A stretch of 64,000 nucleotides of DNA from Poronia punctata (Eukaryota > Ascomycota > Sordariomycetes > Xylariales > Xylariaceae): positions 1 to 64,000 of the forward strand of contig MU401616.1 of the NCBI GenBank assembly GCA_022579005.1, read 5' to 3'. The notes below the pieces were generated by a model that was given only the letters and a program-made list of their open reading frames with translations, was not told where the DNA came from and did no database searches. Below, piece by piece: positions 1 through 10,668 of the stretch. A program made the translations under genes and the position numbers. Positions within the stretch are counted from its first letter, which is position 1. Every line of letters begins with the position of its first letter.

Positions 1-660
1 AAACTAAAGCTAATAAAAATAAAAATATTTAAACTAAAGCTAGCAAAAGCAAAAGTATTAAAAATAGTTTATAAAACTTATAGCTATTTATTAAGTACTA
101 AATTTAAACTAACGTTAAATAATATATTTAAGCATTGCTTTAGCGCTTGCCTTTTTTTTATTAAGCTAAAAGCACGTAGTAAGATAATATATATAAAAAA
201 AAAACTTTAAAAAAAAACTTTAACTAAAAATAAAAAAACTGTGCTTAAAAACTTTTTATAGCTTTTAAACAATAGCTTTTTTTTTTAACATAAAAAAAAC
301 TTTTTAATAAAATAAGCAATTATATAATAAAAGCAAATTAATATAGTTAAATAAAAAAGCAAACATTATAATATATTAAAAATGCTTTAACTTATTATAT
401 AAAACTTTTATAATAATTTTTACTATAAAAATAAATATAAAGCAAAAAATATACTTTTAATTAAAAAATATAATAAGTTATAGCTTATAATGCTAATTAA
501 AATAAAGTACGTATTTTTTTTATACGCTAAAGCTTTTTACTTTTTTTTAAACCTAACTAAAAAGTTTATAGTATTAAAGTATTGCTTATTTATACTAGTA
601 TAAAAAAAAGATTAAAAACTAAATTAAATATTATAAAAAATATTATAATAAAAATAAAAA

Positions 661-860
661 AAGTATTTATAATATTATTTAGTTGCTTGCTAGCAACTTG
701 CACTTTAAATAAAAGTATAAAAGCATTTATAATATATTTAAGTTGCTTACTAGCAACTAACGCTTTAAGCAAAAGTATAAAAATACTTATAATATTATTT
801 AGTTGCTTGCTAGCAACATTTTTATTTATAATATTTTTAAGCTGCTTGCTAGCAGCTTTT
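661..860. repeat. 60-bp tandem repeat, about three units
   Basis: Units begin at 661, 721 and 781, with an exact 60-base period and a shortened fourth unit at about 826-860. Each unit carries the palindromic core TTGCTAGCAA or a close variant (TTACTAGCAA, CTGCTAGCAG). The 98-residue reading frame across it (582-878) is just the repeat translated and is not supported as a gene. Confidence 0.8.
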
Positions 861-2689
861 TTTATATTATTTTGCTAATATTAATAAATATAACATATTA
901 TAAAATTATTTTTGCTTAATAAATTAAATAGTAAAAAAATAAGTAACTAAGCTAAGCGCTTTATTTATTATTAATAACGTTTATAAGTATAAGCAGCGTT
1001 TAAATAAGCGCTAGTTTTACTTATAAGCACTTTATTAAAAGCAACCCTTATTGCTAACAAAAGTATAAAAAAAGTAAAAAAAAAGGTAATTTTTATAGTA
1101 AACTATAATAATAAAAATATAAAAAATAACTATAAGCAATTTAGTAGCTTATTTAAGCGTTGCAACCTTTTTATAAGTATTAGTATTATTGTTAAAGTGC
1201 TTATTTTCTAATACTTGCTTTATAAAGCCTTTTTTATAACGTAACTAATTTTGCTTTTTTTTAAATAGTAAGCTAAAAACTATATTAAATATAAGCATAA
1301 AATGCTTTAATAAAAGCAAACTTATAATTAAAATAAGTTAAATAAGTATTATAAATAATATAAAAAAGCTTATAAGCATTATAAAAGCTAAGTTACGCTT
1401 ACTTATGCTATAAAAGTTTTTTATATAAGCTTAAGCTAAAAAAGCAGCAAAATCTTTTATATTAAAGTTTATATTTATATACTTAGCTATAGCTTAAAAC
1501 TTTTTTTTTAACTAATAAACTATTTATATATTAAAAATAAGTTTAAATTTTATATTATATATTATAAAACAACGTAGCAAGCATTAAATAAAAAAAAAAA
1601 TATGTATATTATTTACTTTATAATTAAAAAGTATAATAATGTTTTAAATACTTTAAAAATTAATTAAAAACTAATGCTTATATGCTAAAAAGTAGTAATA
1701 AGTATGCAAAATAAAAAAATATAAAAGCAAAGATATAAAAAAAAAAAAGTTAAAAAATTTAAAAAAGTATTTAAGCTTATAAAAGTATTAGTATAAGCAA
1801 AGTAAATAAATAGCAAACATAATTAAGCACTATAATATAATATAAAATACTTAAAAGTACTTAGTTTAAATATAAATATATTTAATATATTTATAGGCTT
1901 ATATAAATAATAAAGTATTAAAGTACTTAATTATTTTAACTTATTTTAACTACTATATATTATAACGCATTTTTAAATATATACTTATATTTAAAAAAAA
2001 CTTAAAAATTGCTAGCATTTATATAATTACTAGCACTTTATAATTATTATAACGCATTTTAAATATATAAACATATTTAAAAATTAGTTTATATACGCTA
2101 ATATTATTATTTTATTTATAATAATTTCTTTTTATTTACTTATATTATCTTACTAGTTAACATTTAAAGCTGTTTATAATAGTTAGCTTTAAATAAAAAA
2201 TATATAACAAATAAAGCATATAACTTAAATCTAAAAGTATTAAAAGTACTTTAAGTAACTAAGTATATAGTAACTTTATTTTAAATAAAGTAAAATACGC
2301 TACGCGTATTTTAAACTATTATATAACATATACTTATACTTAAAAAGTACTAAAAATATATAAAGCACTTTAAACCTAGTTAAATACTTTTATAAATTAT
2401 AGTTAATTATATTACATGTTTAAGCATATAGTTTTACTTTTAATACTTTACACCTATCCTAATCTACTTTGTTTGCTACAACTTATCGTTAGACTTTTTA
2501 ATATAATTAGTTAAAAGTTTTATACTTTTAGCTTAGCAACTATATATAAAAAAATTATTATTATTATTTTAAAAAAAAGCTATTACTATTATTATTATTA
2601 TTATTATTATTACTATTATTATTATTGCTAGCTTTTTTATTACTTTAGTTTTTTAAAAAGGTTTTAATATTTAAGCTATTAAAAAAATT

Positions 2690-2995
2690 AAAAACTTTGC
2701 TTTAGTTTGCTTAGCAAAACTTAATGCTAACCTTATTATTGCTTTAGTTTACTTAGTAAAACTTAAAGTTAACTTTGCTAAAGTTTAGTACTTAGTAAGA
2801 CTTAATATTAATTTTATTACTGCTTTAGTTTGCTTAGTAAGACTTAAAGCTAACCTTGCTAAAGTTTAGTACTTAGCAAAATATAAAAGCAACTTTGCTA
2901 AAATTTAATACTTAGTAAAATATAAAAGCAACTTTACTAAAGTTTAATATTTAGCAAGACTTAAAGCTAACTTTGCTAAAGTTATGCAATAAAAG
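2690..2995. repeat. Imperfect 39-40 bp tandem repeat
   Basis: Copies of a unit containing CTTTGCTAAAGTTTAGTACT recur with starts near 2771, 2851, 2891, 2930 and 2969. The last four are spaced 40, 39 and 39 bases apart. The units differ mainly by C/T and G/A changes, which fits decay of a once regular minisatellite inside the AT-rich block. Confidence 0.65.
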
Positions 2996-5095
2996 TTTAA
3001 AAAAATAAAAAAGCTATAAAGTATTTTATTTTACTATTGCTATTACTATTATTACTAAGCTTTAAAAGTTAAAAAAACTAATAAAAAAAAAAAGTAATAA
3101 GTAATAAAAAGCAAGTTAGCTACTTATTTATATAAATTTTGCTATTTTATATTTTCTTTTTTTTTTTAATTTTTATATATGCTTAGTATGCTTTTAAAGG
3201 TTTTAAAAGTAGCATTGCTTATATTTTTTTAGTTTTTTTTTAAACTTTAAAGTATAATTTAAAAAACAAAGTTGCTTAATAAGCTATTATACTTTTTATA
3301 AATTAAATAGTTTTAATTTAATATATTTAATTAAGTATATTAGTAATTAAATATTTAGTAATATAATATATTTAATTTATATATATATTAAAGCTACTAG
3401 TTAAATATAAAGTAATTATAAAATAAAGCTTTTAGCTTAACGTTTTATAATTATATATATACTATTATAGTTTTAAATATATTTAAAAATATAAATGTTA
3501 ATAATTAGCATTATTATAAAATTTTTATTAAAAGCTTATTTTTTTTAGCTATTTATTATACTATTGCTTTATTTTTATAAGTATAAAAGCATTTATTTTA
3601 ATTTTTTTTAAAAGTGTAGCTATAGTAAAAAATATTTTTTTAGCTATAAAGCTTTTAAGTATAAAAATTTTCTAGTTATTAGCATAGTTTTTATAAATTT
3701 TAAAAAGTTTTTTAGTAATAATATAAAGCTAGTTTTTTTACTTTTAAATTTTATAGTTATTTTAAAGTTATATAAACTGCTTTATTTTTTAATAAAGCAT
3801 AAGCTTATAAATTATATATATAATAATAAAATTTTAATAATTATTAAAGTTAAAATATTTAATTATAAATAGTTTATTTATAAAATAAATTTAAAAATTA
3901 GTTAACTTATATTAAAAGCTATACTATTATACTTTAATTTTTTAATTTTGTTTACTAGTTTTTTATAAATAGTAAAAAGCTAGCTAATTACTTTAATAAT
4001 AAATAAAATATATACTATTAAAGCTTTTATATACTATATTAATTTTATTAACTTTAATAAAAAAGCTTTAAGCGCTAGCAAAAAAAGCAGTTTTAATACT
4101 TATATTTACTTAAGTAAATAATAGTTAAAAGCTAGCAAACGTTATTATATATATATATTGCTTTAAAATATTTATTAAAATATAAATAATTAAGCTAATA
4201 TAAATTTAAATAATTATATATAAATAAGCATTAATATAAATATAAATTTAAAATAATTAGCTAATGCTTTTTTAGCTACGTATTTTTTTATTTACTTTAA
4301 ACTTTATTTTTTAAAGTTTTATATACTTATTAAAATATTATATAAAATTATAATTAAAAATAATATATTATTTATACTAATATATAGTTAACTTACTTTT
4401 TTATTAAATTTACTTTAACTATATTTTTTTATAATATTAGTAAATAAAATTTTTACTAATAGCAAAGCTTATTTAAGTTTAAATAAACTTATAAAAATAG
4501 TTTTTTTTAAACTTTTTAATTATAAAACTATATTATAAATATTAAGTAAAAATTTTTTATATTTATTAATTAGCTTTATTGCGTTTTTTAAGTTTATAGC
4601 GTCATTATAATATGCTATATTAAGTTTAAATTTATTAAATTATTTACTAACTTATTTTTAAGTAGCTAGTTTTAGCTAAATATTTTTATATAAATTTATT
4701 ACTTTAGCTATAACTAAAAAAAGCTTAGATTTTTTTAGTAAAATTTTTAATTTAATATTAGCTTTTTTATTTTAAGCCTTATTTATAAAGCTAGTATTAT
4801 AAAGTATAAAGTTTATATTTATTGCTATTTTAATTAATATTTATAAAAATATTATTAATATTATATTTAAAATAAAATAAATTTATAATTTAATTATAAA
4901 CAAAATTAATTTAAAAAAAAAATATTATAAATAATTTAAACTATAAGCAAAATAATATTATATTTTAATATAAAAAATAAAAAAGTTTAGTATGCAAAAT
5001 ATAAAAAAAAAAGTTTTTTATATAAAATATAAAATAAAAAAGTTTTTTATATAAAACATAAAAAAAAAAAAAAAAGTGCAAAGAAATAGGTAATA

Positions 5096-5704
5096 GCAAA
5101 TAATGGCTTAACAGCCCACCGTCGATGCCGCTAGGTAGCCTGTAACCTAACGTGACAGGTCACCTTGATTTATCAGCTGGGATCACAGCCCTGCCGGCTG
5201 CCAAACGGCATATACCTGACATAGAAGTACCTACTCGTAGTGGGCAAACGATAAGGTAGATACCTAGGCGGGGGTATTGTACCTCTTGGAGGTCTACGAG
5301 TATGTATTCGGGCAGACTCTTAACTTTAGGTAACCTCTAAAACTCATCTCATTAATGATTCACCTAACTCCGCCGTGCAGCTTTGCAACTGATGTGATAT
5401 CCCTAGGTTAGCCCCTTTGTCGTTTGCTTGTCTAGGTTCTATTCAACAATCTGATAACTCTAGCTCTTAATACTTATTCTCATCACTCGAGCGTTGTTCT
5501 TGAGTCTTGATTTTTTTTTTCTACACGTATAGCGAGACACGGACAACTCGTCTAGACGACATCAAATACCAAATAAACGAAACTATAATAAGCATGCGTC
5601 GACCATCCCACTCAGTCCCAGTCTTCAATATTCTACTAGTCTTGGTTTCCTAAATCGACAACACCGATTAATGACCGGAGCTATCAACCTTTTTTTGCAC
5701 TATT
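5096..5704. other. Gene-free spacer, AT-block edge to Smr gene
   Basis: Composition is normal from about 5096. No reading frame is convincing. The octamer TACTCGTA/TACGAGTA occurs at 5232-5239 and 5295-5302. This stretch presumably holds the promoter and 5' leader of the following plus-strand gene, but I see no clear TATA element. Confidence 0.5.
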
Positions 5705-7592
5705 ATGGGCGACCCGACCAGGGAACTAGTGGTACGGTTATTCTTTCTTCATTTCCTGACCTGCATGTCCATGGCAACAAACAAAGAACGTCCTAAAGGC
5801 GGGGGTTCAACCTCGTTATCTCTTCGTGGGATGTGAAACAATTACAACTCCCCGATTTGAAACAGCGCGCTCACAAAATAGCAAAAACGCAGGACGAGCT
5901 TTGCTCACTTTTGGATGAAGCGACTATCCTGTCCATCTCAAGCGATTATGATCTGGACAAGCCCGAGGAATTTGCTGCTGCCCGCCAGATCCTCCAGACT
6001 ATCGCTGAAACTGTCGAGGTAGAAGAGGCGACAGGATTCAACCCCAGCGGTTTTACCGGCGATGACTTGGCCGGTATCTCGTCCTTGAACGAGGATGATT
6101 CTTCCGAGACACAGCCTGTCGCAGAAGCCGACCTCAAGAGCAACGATGGCTTCACCACCGCGACCGAGAGCTCGCAGACTCGGAGCATCAGATCGGGGTC
6201 TTCCAAGACGTCGGTGCAGGAGAGCCCCGGTCTGATACATGTCGGCGTTTTAGACCATCTCAGTGAGGATGAGAAAGTGCGCCAACTCGCTGCCATGTTT
6301 GTTTCTCTCAAGGAAATCGACGTCAAGTTAACCTTGCAAAAAGCCAAGGGAGACGCAAACCTCGCTATGGACGAGTTGCTCAACCTTCAATGGCTTGAAA
6401 CGACCGGCCAGAGGCCCAAAGGTGTAGAAGGTTTTTATGTATCGGACGAGGAAGGACCGAAAAGGAAAAAGCAAGCACGTAAGAAGGGTAAGAGGGCTTC
6501 CAAATCTGTGTCTGCCAAGAGCATCGACATGGGGAAGTCTTCGGAGACGATGGATCACGACAAGGACGAAGCCGGTAGGTAATCCCAGCGAATATTTCCT
6601 AAGAGGGGAGGGCAGTAGGAGAAAACCATACGTCGGCGCTGACATGGATAATAGACAATGTCGCTTTTATTTCCAGTTGTTTTTCGTTGAGTGTTTCGGA
6701 TGCCATGGACATCTACCGACGGAACCAACATTCACTCGGGGCCTCGATTCAGTCGTTTCTCGATAACTATCTCGCCCTTGGCCTGCTGCCGTCTTTCAAA
6801 AGTTCGAGACGGTCTCGCGTAGAGGAAGAGCAAGCCAAGAGAGTTCCGTGGATTCCAGAGGATTATTTCGCCACCATCTTTGACACTGCCTCGAGTGAGC
6901 AGTCTGCCGTCGCCGTCGTAGACGCGTTAGCAGACTATTTCCCGAAGCCAGCCTACCTAAGATACCACGTACCCTACAGCATCGCCGCCTCTGGTCTAGA
7001 ACTGGTCTCGGATGTATCATCAGCCAACGGTTCCACGGCTTCATCTAAATGGACAGAGGTCGCATCTACTTCCTCTTCCACTGCTGCTCAGGTGCGCGCG
7101 GTCCGACAATTCCGCGCCACCCCCACGGACCTACAAGAAGCGAGCGCGACAAAAGCGACACTGTCAGCAGCAGCGAGACACTCGTACGCATCAGCATCCT
7201 CGGCCTTTAGGAAGGGAAAAGGCGATCCCCTGATGAGGGGCGCAGCAGCATACTACGCTGAGCGGGCGCGCGCCGAGACGGCCAGCTACCGGCACGCGGC
7301 GAGCGTCGAGTCCGAGTTCTTGGTAGACCGTCAGAGCACCAAGGACACGATCGATCTACACGGCGTGTCGGTAGAGGACGGCGTCAAGATCGCGCTCGAC
7401 CGCGCCTGGCGGTGGTGGGACGGCCTGGGCGAGTACAAGCGTGGAACCGAGCTCAGAATCGTCACCGGCCTCGGCCGCCACAACCCGGATGGCAAGTCGC
7501 CCTTGCGTGTCCGTGTCTGCAAGGCCCTTGTTGCCGATGGATGGATGGTGGAGGTTCTGACTGGTGCCTTTCTTCTTAAAGGTCGGAGATAG
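5705..7592 (+). CDS. CUE-like, DUF1771 and Smr domain protein
   Basis: The firm exons are 5866-6578 and 6677-7592. The intron at 6579-6676 starts GTAATC, ends TTCCAG and has a CTGAC branch site. The frame is open back to 5797 without an ATG, so an earlier exon is needed. The best fit is ATG 5705-5731 spliced at GTACGG to the AACAG acceptor at 5865, giving 551 residues; this first exon is tentative. The N-terminal third has a CUE-like segment in which helices pair with DELLNLQWL, followed by a basic KRKKQARKKGKR stretch. The C-terminus has DUF1771 (RKGKGDPLMRGAAAYYAERA) directly before an Smr domain with DLHGV and IVTGLGRHNPDGKSPLRVR. Smr domains are found in MutS2 relatives and eukaryotic RNA/DNA-binding nuclease-like proteins. 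The substrate cannot be read from sequence, and the cellular role is inferred only from the domain family. Confidence 0.85.
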
Positions 7593-8159
7593 GCCCGCCC
7601 TCTTAAACTTTTTCCATCTCACCGAGCTCATACTGTTCCTTGTTCTTTACATGGGGGGTACATGATTATTACTTTGTACGTCATCTCATTTAGAGGTCGT
7701 GGTTTCATTCCGTATGTTTGTGTGTGTGAGAGAGGGGATAAGACTCGTTGTCAGAGCATTCTTGCTACTAAGAAATAACTAACTAACTGTATGAAAAAGG
7801 GGTATCATCTACAGAGGAATGAATAAATGGATGGATGGAGGGATGGATGAACTCCAGAAAAGCTTGGATGTATGTAACGTATAGTCGGAATAGTCATCAA
7901 TGAGATGAGAACACCCTGCCTACCTACTTAACATAAAGCCAGATGATTTACTAATATGTTAGTTTGATCTCCGTATACTCGTCTTTCACTTCACCCATGT
8001 ACGATCCCTCAGTTCTTCACCTCATTCTTCCCGCCAGCACTTAAAACCCAAATATCCTTGTACATACAGTCGAGTTTGTTTTTATTCTCAACTTACCTAT
8101 GTAAGTAACTAACCTAGTAACATGACATCCATCTTGCACAACAACTTCATTCTCCACCG

Positions 8160-8178
8160 CCCCCCCCCCCCCTTTTTT

Positions 8179-8222
<44 letters not shown>

Positions 8223-8223
8223 T
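8160..8223. repeat. Poly-C followed by (TTTC)n microsatellite
   Basis: About 13 consecutive C are followed by a T run and then about 12 TTTC units, a perfect pyrimidine tract of more than 60 bases. It is non-coding. Confidence 0.95.
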
Positions 8224-8589
8224 AAGAAAGCATCCATCACTCATCTCACAATCCCTAGACTACTTACCTACCCTTCTTGTAAGAGATGCATATATACCTA
8301 CAATAGACGGAATCGATTAACAAAAAAGAAAAGAAACAAAAGGACCGTATCTAACCTAACCTAACCTTACCTTACTTAATTTATTATTCCCCCCATGCTA
8401 TTATTATCACATCTAATAACCCACCTGCATTACAACTTTTTACCGAAAACACATCCACCCACCCACCTACACATAAGCATATTTCCCCTCTCCATCTCTT
8501 CCCGTGGGCCGTAATATAGGTAGGTATCTCCAACAGAGCATCCCCCTTTACTGTTGATTTAATCTATGGTTTGCTTGGTTATATTATCA

Positions 8590-8638
8590 GAAGAGAAGAA
8601 GAAGAAGAAGAGAAAGAAAGAAAAAAAAGAAAAAAAAA
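8590..8638. repeat. GAA/GAAA purine-rich simple repeat
   Basis: An uninterrupted purine tract of GAA units grading into GAAA and A runs, in the intergenic spacer. Confidence 0.9.
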
Positions 8639-8963
8639 GTTGGAAAGACCCTACGTGCGTCCATTGGGCTTTCGTTTCTGTTTCATGTAGATTACATTAC
8701 ATATCGGTAGAGTATTATGTGTATGTAAGTAGGTAGGTGTAATGCTTTGCCGCTTACGCAATGTTGTATTACAGTCAGTCCGAGTCCGAGTCCGAGTTCG
8801 AAACACAATGATCAAGCAGAATCAACCAGATACAAAACAAACATTGCGAAAAATCAAATAGCATTCTGCTCTGCTTTTATCATCAACCGTCTACTTATAA
8901 ATATATATAACCCTTATGACTATCTACTATATAGTTTCAAGGTTATCTAGTATCCAAGTATGT

Positions 8964-8983
8964 TTGTGTGTGTGTGTGTGTGT
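8964..8983. repeat. (GT)n microsatellite
   Basis: About ten GT units in non-coding sequence. Confidence 0.9.
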
Positions 8984-9703
8984 ATAGAATTGCCAACGCT
9001 TGGAAAAACTCTTTTTCTCTCTTGTAAACAACTATTATCTCGTCTTTCTTTTTTCTTTTTCATGTTATCCCTTTCCCAGTTGCAGGCGCTTTTACCTAGC
9101 TGCTTGCTTGCTTGTATAGGTATATTATACTCGTGAAAGATTGGGGGTGTAATAAACACAATCGCTGGTTGTTGCTCCGATAATAGATGCTTTTGCAAAT
9201 ACCAAAATACTGTACTGCGCACTGTGTATATTTGGCGCCATAATGCTATTGAAGCCGTGTAGCACGCCAATGCAGGATGGGAATCTCGTTGTGGGGGTGA
9301 AACCCCTCATTGTCGAACCATGTGTGAGAAAAAGGGCTTGGGGGGCGCCTTGAAGGGGGGAGGGGGGCAAACCGGGGTTGCCGTAACGAGAAGTGAGAAT
9401 GAGCTGCCCAGGTTTTAGTAGCGAGATGGTGATGACATTTTGGCCCCCCCCCCCCTCCCCCTCTCAATTCTTCGTACGTTTTGGTACACGTAATCGCCCG
9501 CCATGTCCGCCGGTGTCCGCCGAGCATGAGAGCAAAGCAATTGGCCGAGGTACCCGTTGCTTCCGTTTTGATTACCCCTCGCCTTGCAATTATTGGCAGG
9601 AATCCCTAAATAATACAATGCGACAGGAATCGCAGTTCGTACGGTATTGACATGGAAGATGCGATTGATTGATAGACCAAAAGTATATAATGGTCCATAT
9701 CAA

Positions 9704-10668
9704 TCACTTGGACGCCGACTGTTTTTCTTTGCCTTTGCTGCCGTCCTCTTCCATGTAGAGCCGGTGTTGGTTTATATACTCGATAACGGGCGAAGGAATG
9801 AGGTATGTGATGCTCAGGTCACGCTTGAGAAGTAATCTAATTTTCGTGCTGCTCACTGTTTGCTTTGTTAGCGGCTGATCTGCTCCGACGGGGAGATTTG
9901 TTGGTCGCATAATTGAAAGAAAGAGCAAGTGTCTAGATTAGATAGATCGGATAGATCGGGTAGATTTTGGGTTTGTAACGTACCATCATTTTGAATCATT
10001 TGTTGTATGACATATATGTTCTCTTCCCATGGCTTGAGACTGGCAAGGGCATCTTCCATGTCGGTCCCGCTCCGTTCAACAATCATAGCACCGAAGCTGC
10101 CTAGAATATGGTCCAAATCTTTCTCGGCCCAGACACCGGGGGTGGACATGGTGCTGATGAGATCGGCACCTGCCAGCAGCATGATCTTGACGGGTCTCCG
10201 AGTCTCGCCATCGGCGCTCAAGACACCTCCTAGCACGCCATTGATCTCGTGTTCGAAGTGGTCCAACACAGCGGCCGTGGGGCTGTAGTTTGGTTGTAAA
10301 GCCTCCCATGGGTCTACCATGAGCCAGTTGGACGTCTCCTCGGCCGCTATATCACACATGCGCACTCGATGGAATGATGGCGCCAGACCTGCTTTTTTAT
10401 ATGCGTCAGAGACGGGACTGAGATATCCCCCCACGACTTCGAAGTTGGTGTTCATCCGGGCGTAATCATTGGCCATCTCGAACATGCGCAGATGGAGGAA
10501 TGTGATGGGCGAGAAACTACCGCATGCGACAAGGACGAGCGGCGTGCGGTTCGACTCCTGCTGTTGTCGGACAAATCGGTGGGATGGGAATCTGTAGTTT
10601 TCCAGAGTCATGTTGGAGGCCGCATTAGGCGGCACTGGCGCCAAATTGGTGGCCGCCTGGGACGTCAT
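9704..10668 (-). CDS. nma1: Nicotinamide mononucleotide adenylyltransferase
   Basis: Exons are 10668-9984 and 9855-9704, with an intron that starts GTACGT and has a GCTAAC branch just before ACAG. The product is 278 residues, the usual size for eukaryotic NMNAT. The enzyme joins ATP to NMN (or nicotinate mononucleotide) to make NAD, the last step of NAD synthesis. Visible signatures are the nucleotidyltransferase motif GSFSPITFLHLRMFE near residue 50, the segment NWLMVDPWEALQ, and the C-terminal SSTKIRLLL motif, the ISSTxIR signature that binds ATP. The intron lies exactly before SSTKIR, and joining the exons restores QND-V-SSTKIR. The start is the first ATG after an in-frame stop; a TTG two codons upstream is not needed. 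The C-terminus is short and basic. Identity is firm from motif order. Confidence 0.95.

Larger units (their letters stand above)
1..5095. repeat. AT-rich, RIP-like isochore without genes
   Basis: This block is extremely AT-rich, with long A and T runs, and holds no plausible coding sequence on either strand. The remaining G and C sit mostly in GC, ACT and AGT contexts. TC and GA dinucleotides are almost missing: I count no TC and one GA in the first 600 bases. Such blocks in filamentous ascomycetes are normally old transposon or repeat sequence degraded by repeat-induced point mutation (family knowledge). I cannot recognise the original element. Tandem repeats survive at 661-860 and about 2690-2995, and a TAT/TAC microsatellite at about 2581-2632. 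The block ends abruptly near 5095, where normal composition resumes. Confidence 0.85.
7593..9703. other. 2.1-kb spacer between convergent genes
   Basis: The spacer lies between the 3' ends of the Smr gene (+) and the NMNAT gene (-), so it should hold both 3' untranslated regions. AATAAA-like sequence occurs near 7820. It is rich in simple repeats: a C run followed by TTTC repeats (8160-8223), purine-rich GAA/GAAA (8590-8638) and GT repeats (8964-8983). Reading frames here are short, overlap one another on both strands and resemble nothing. Confidence 0.6.

Noticed and set aside
582..878. 98-residue frame with repeated SCLLAT motifs in the AT-rich block
   Set aside because: It is the 60-bp tandem repeat read in one frame. 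Composition and context show no gene, and the opposite strand gives an equally repetitive frame.
5938..6645. Minus-strand frames overlapping the Smr gene
   Set aside because: They are shadows of the plus-strand coding frame and have no family resemblance.
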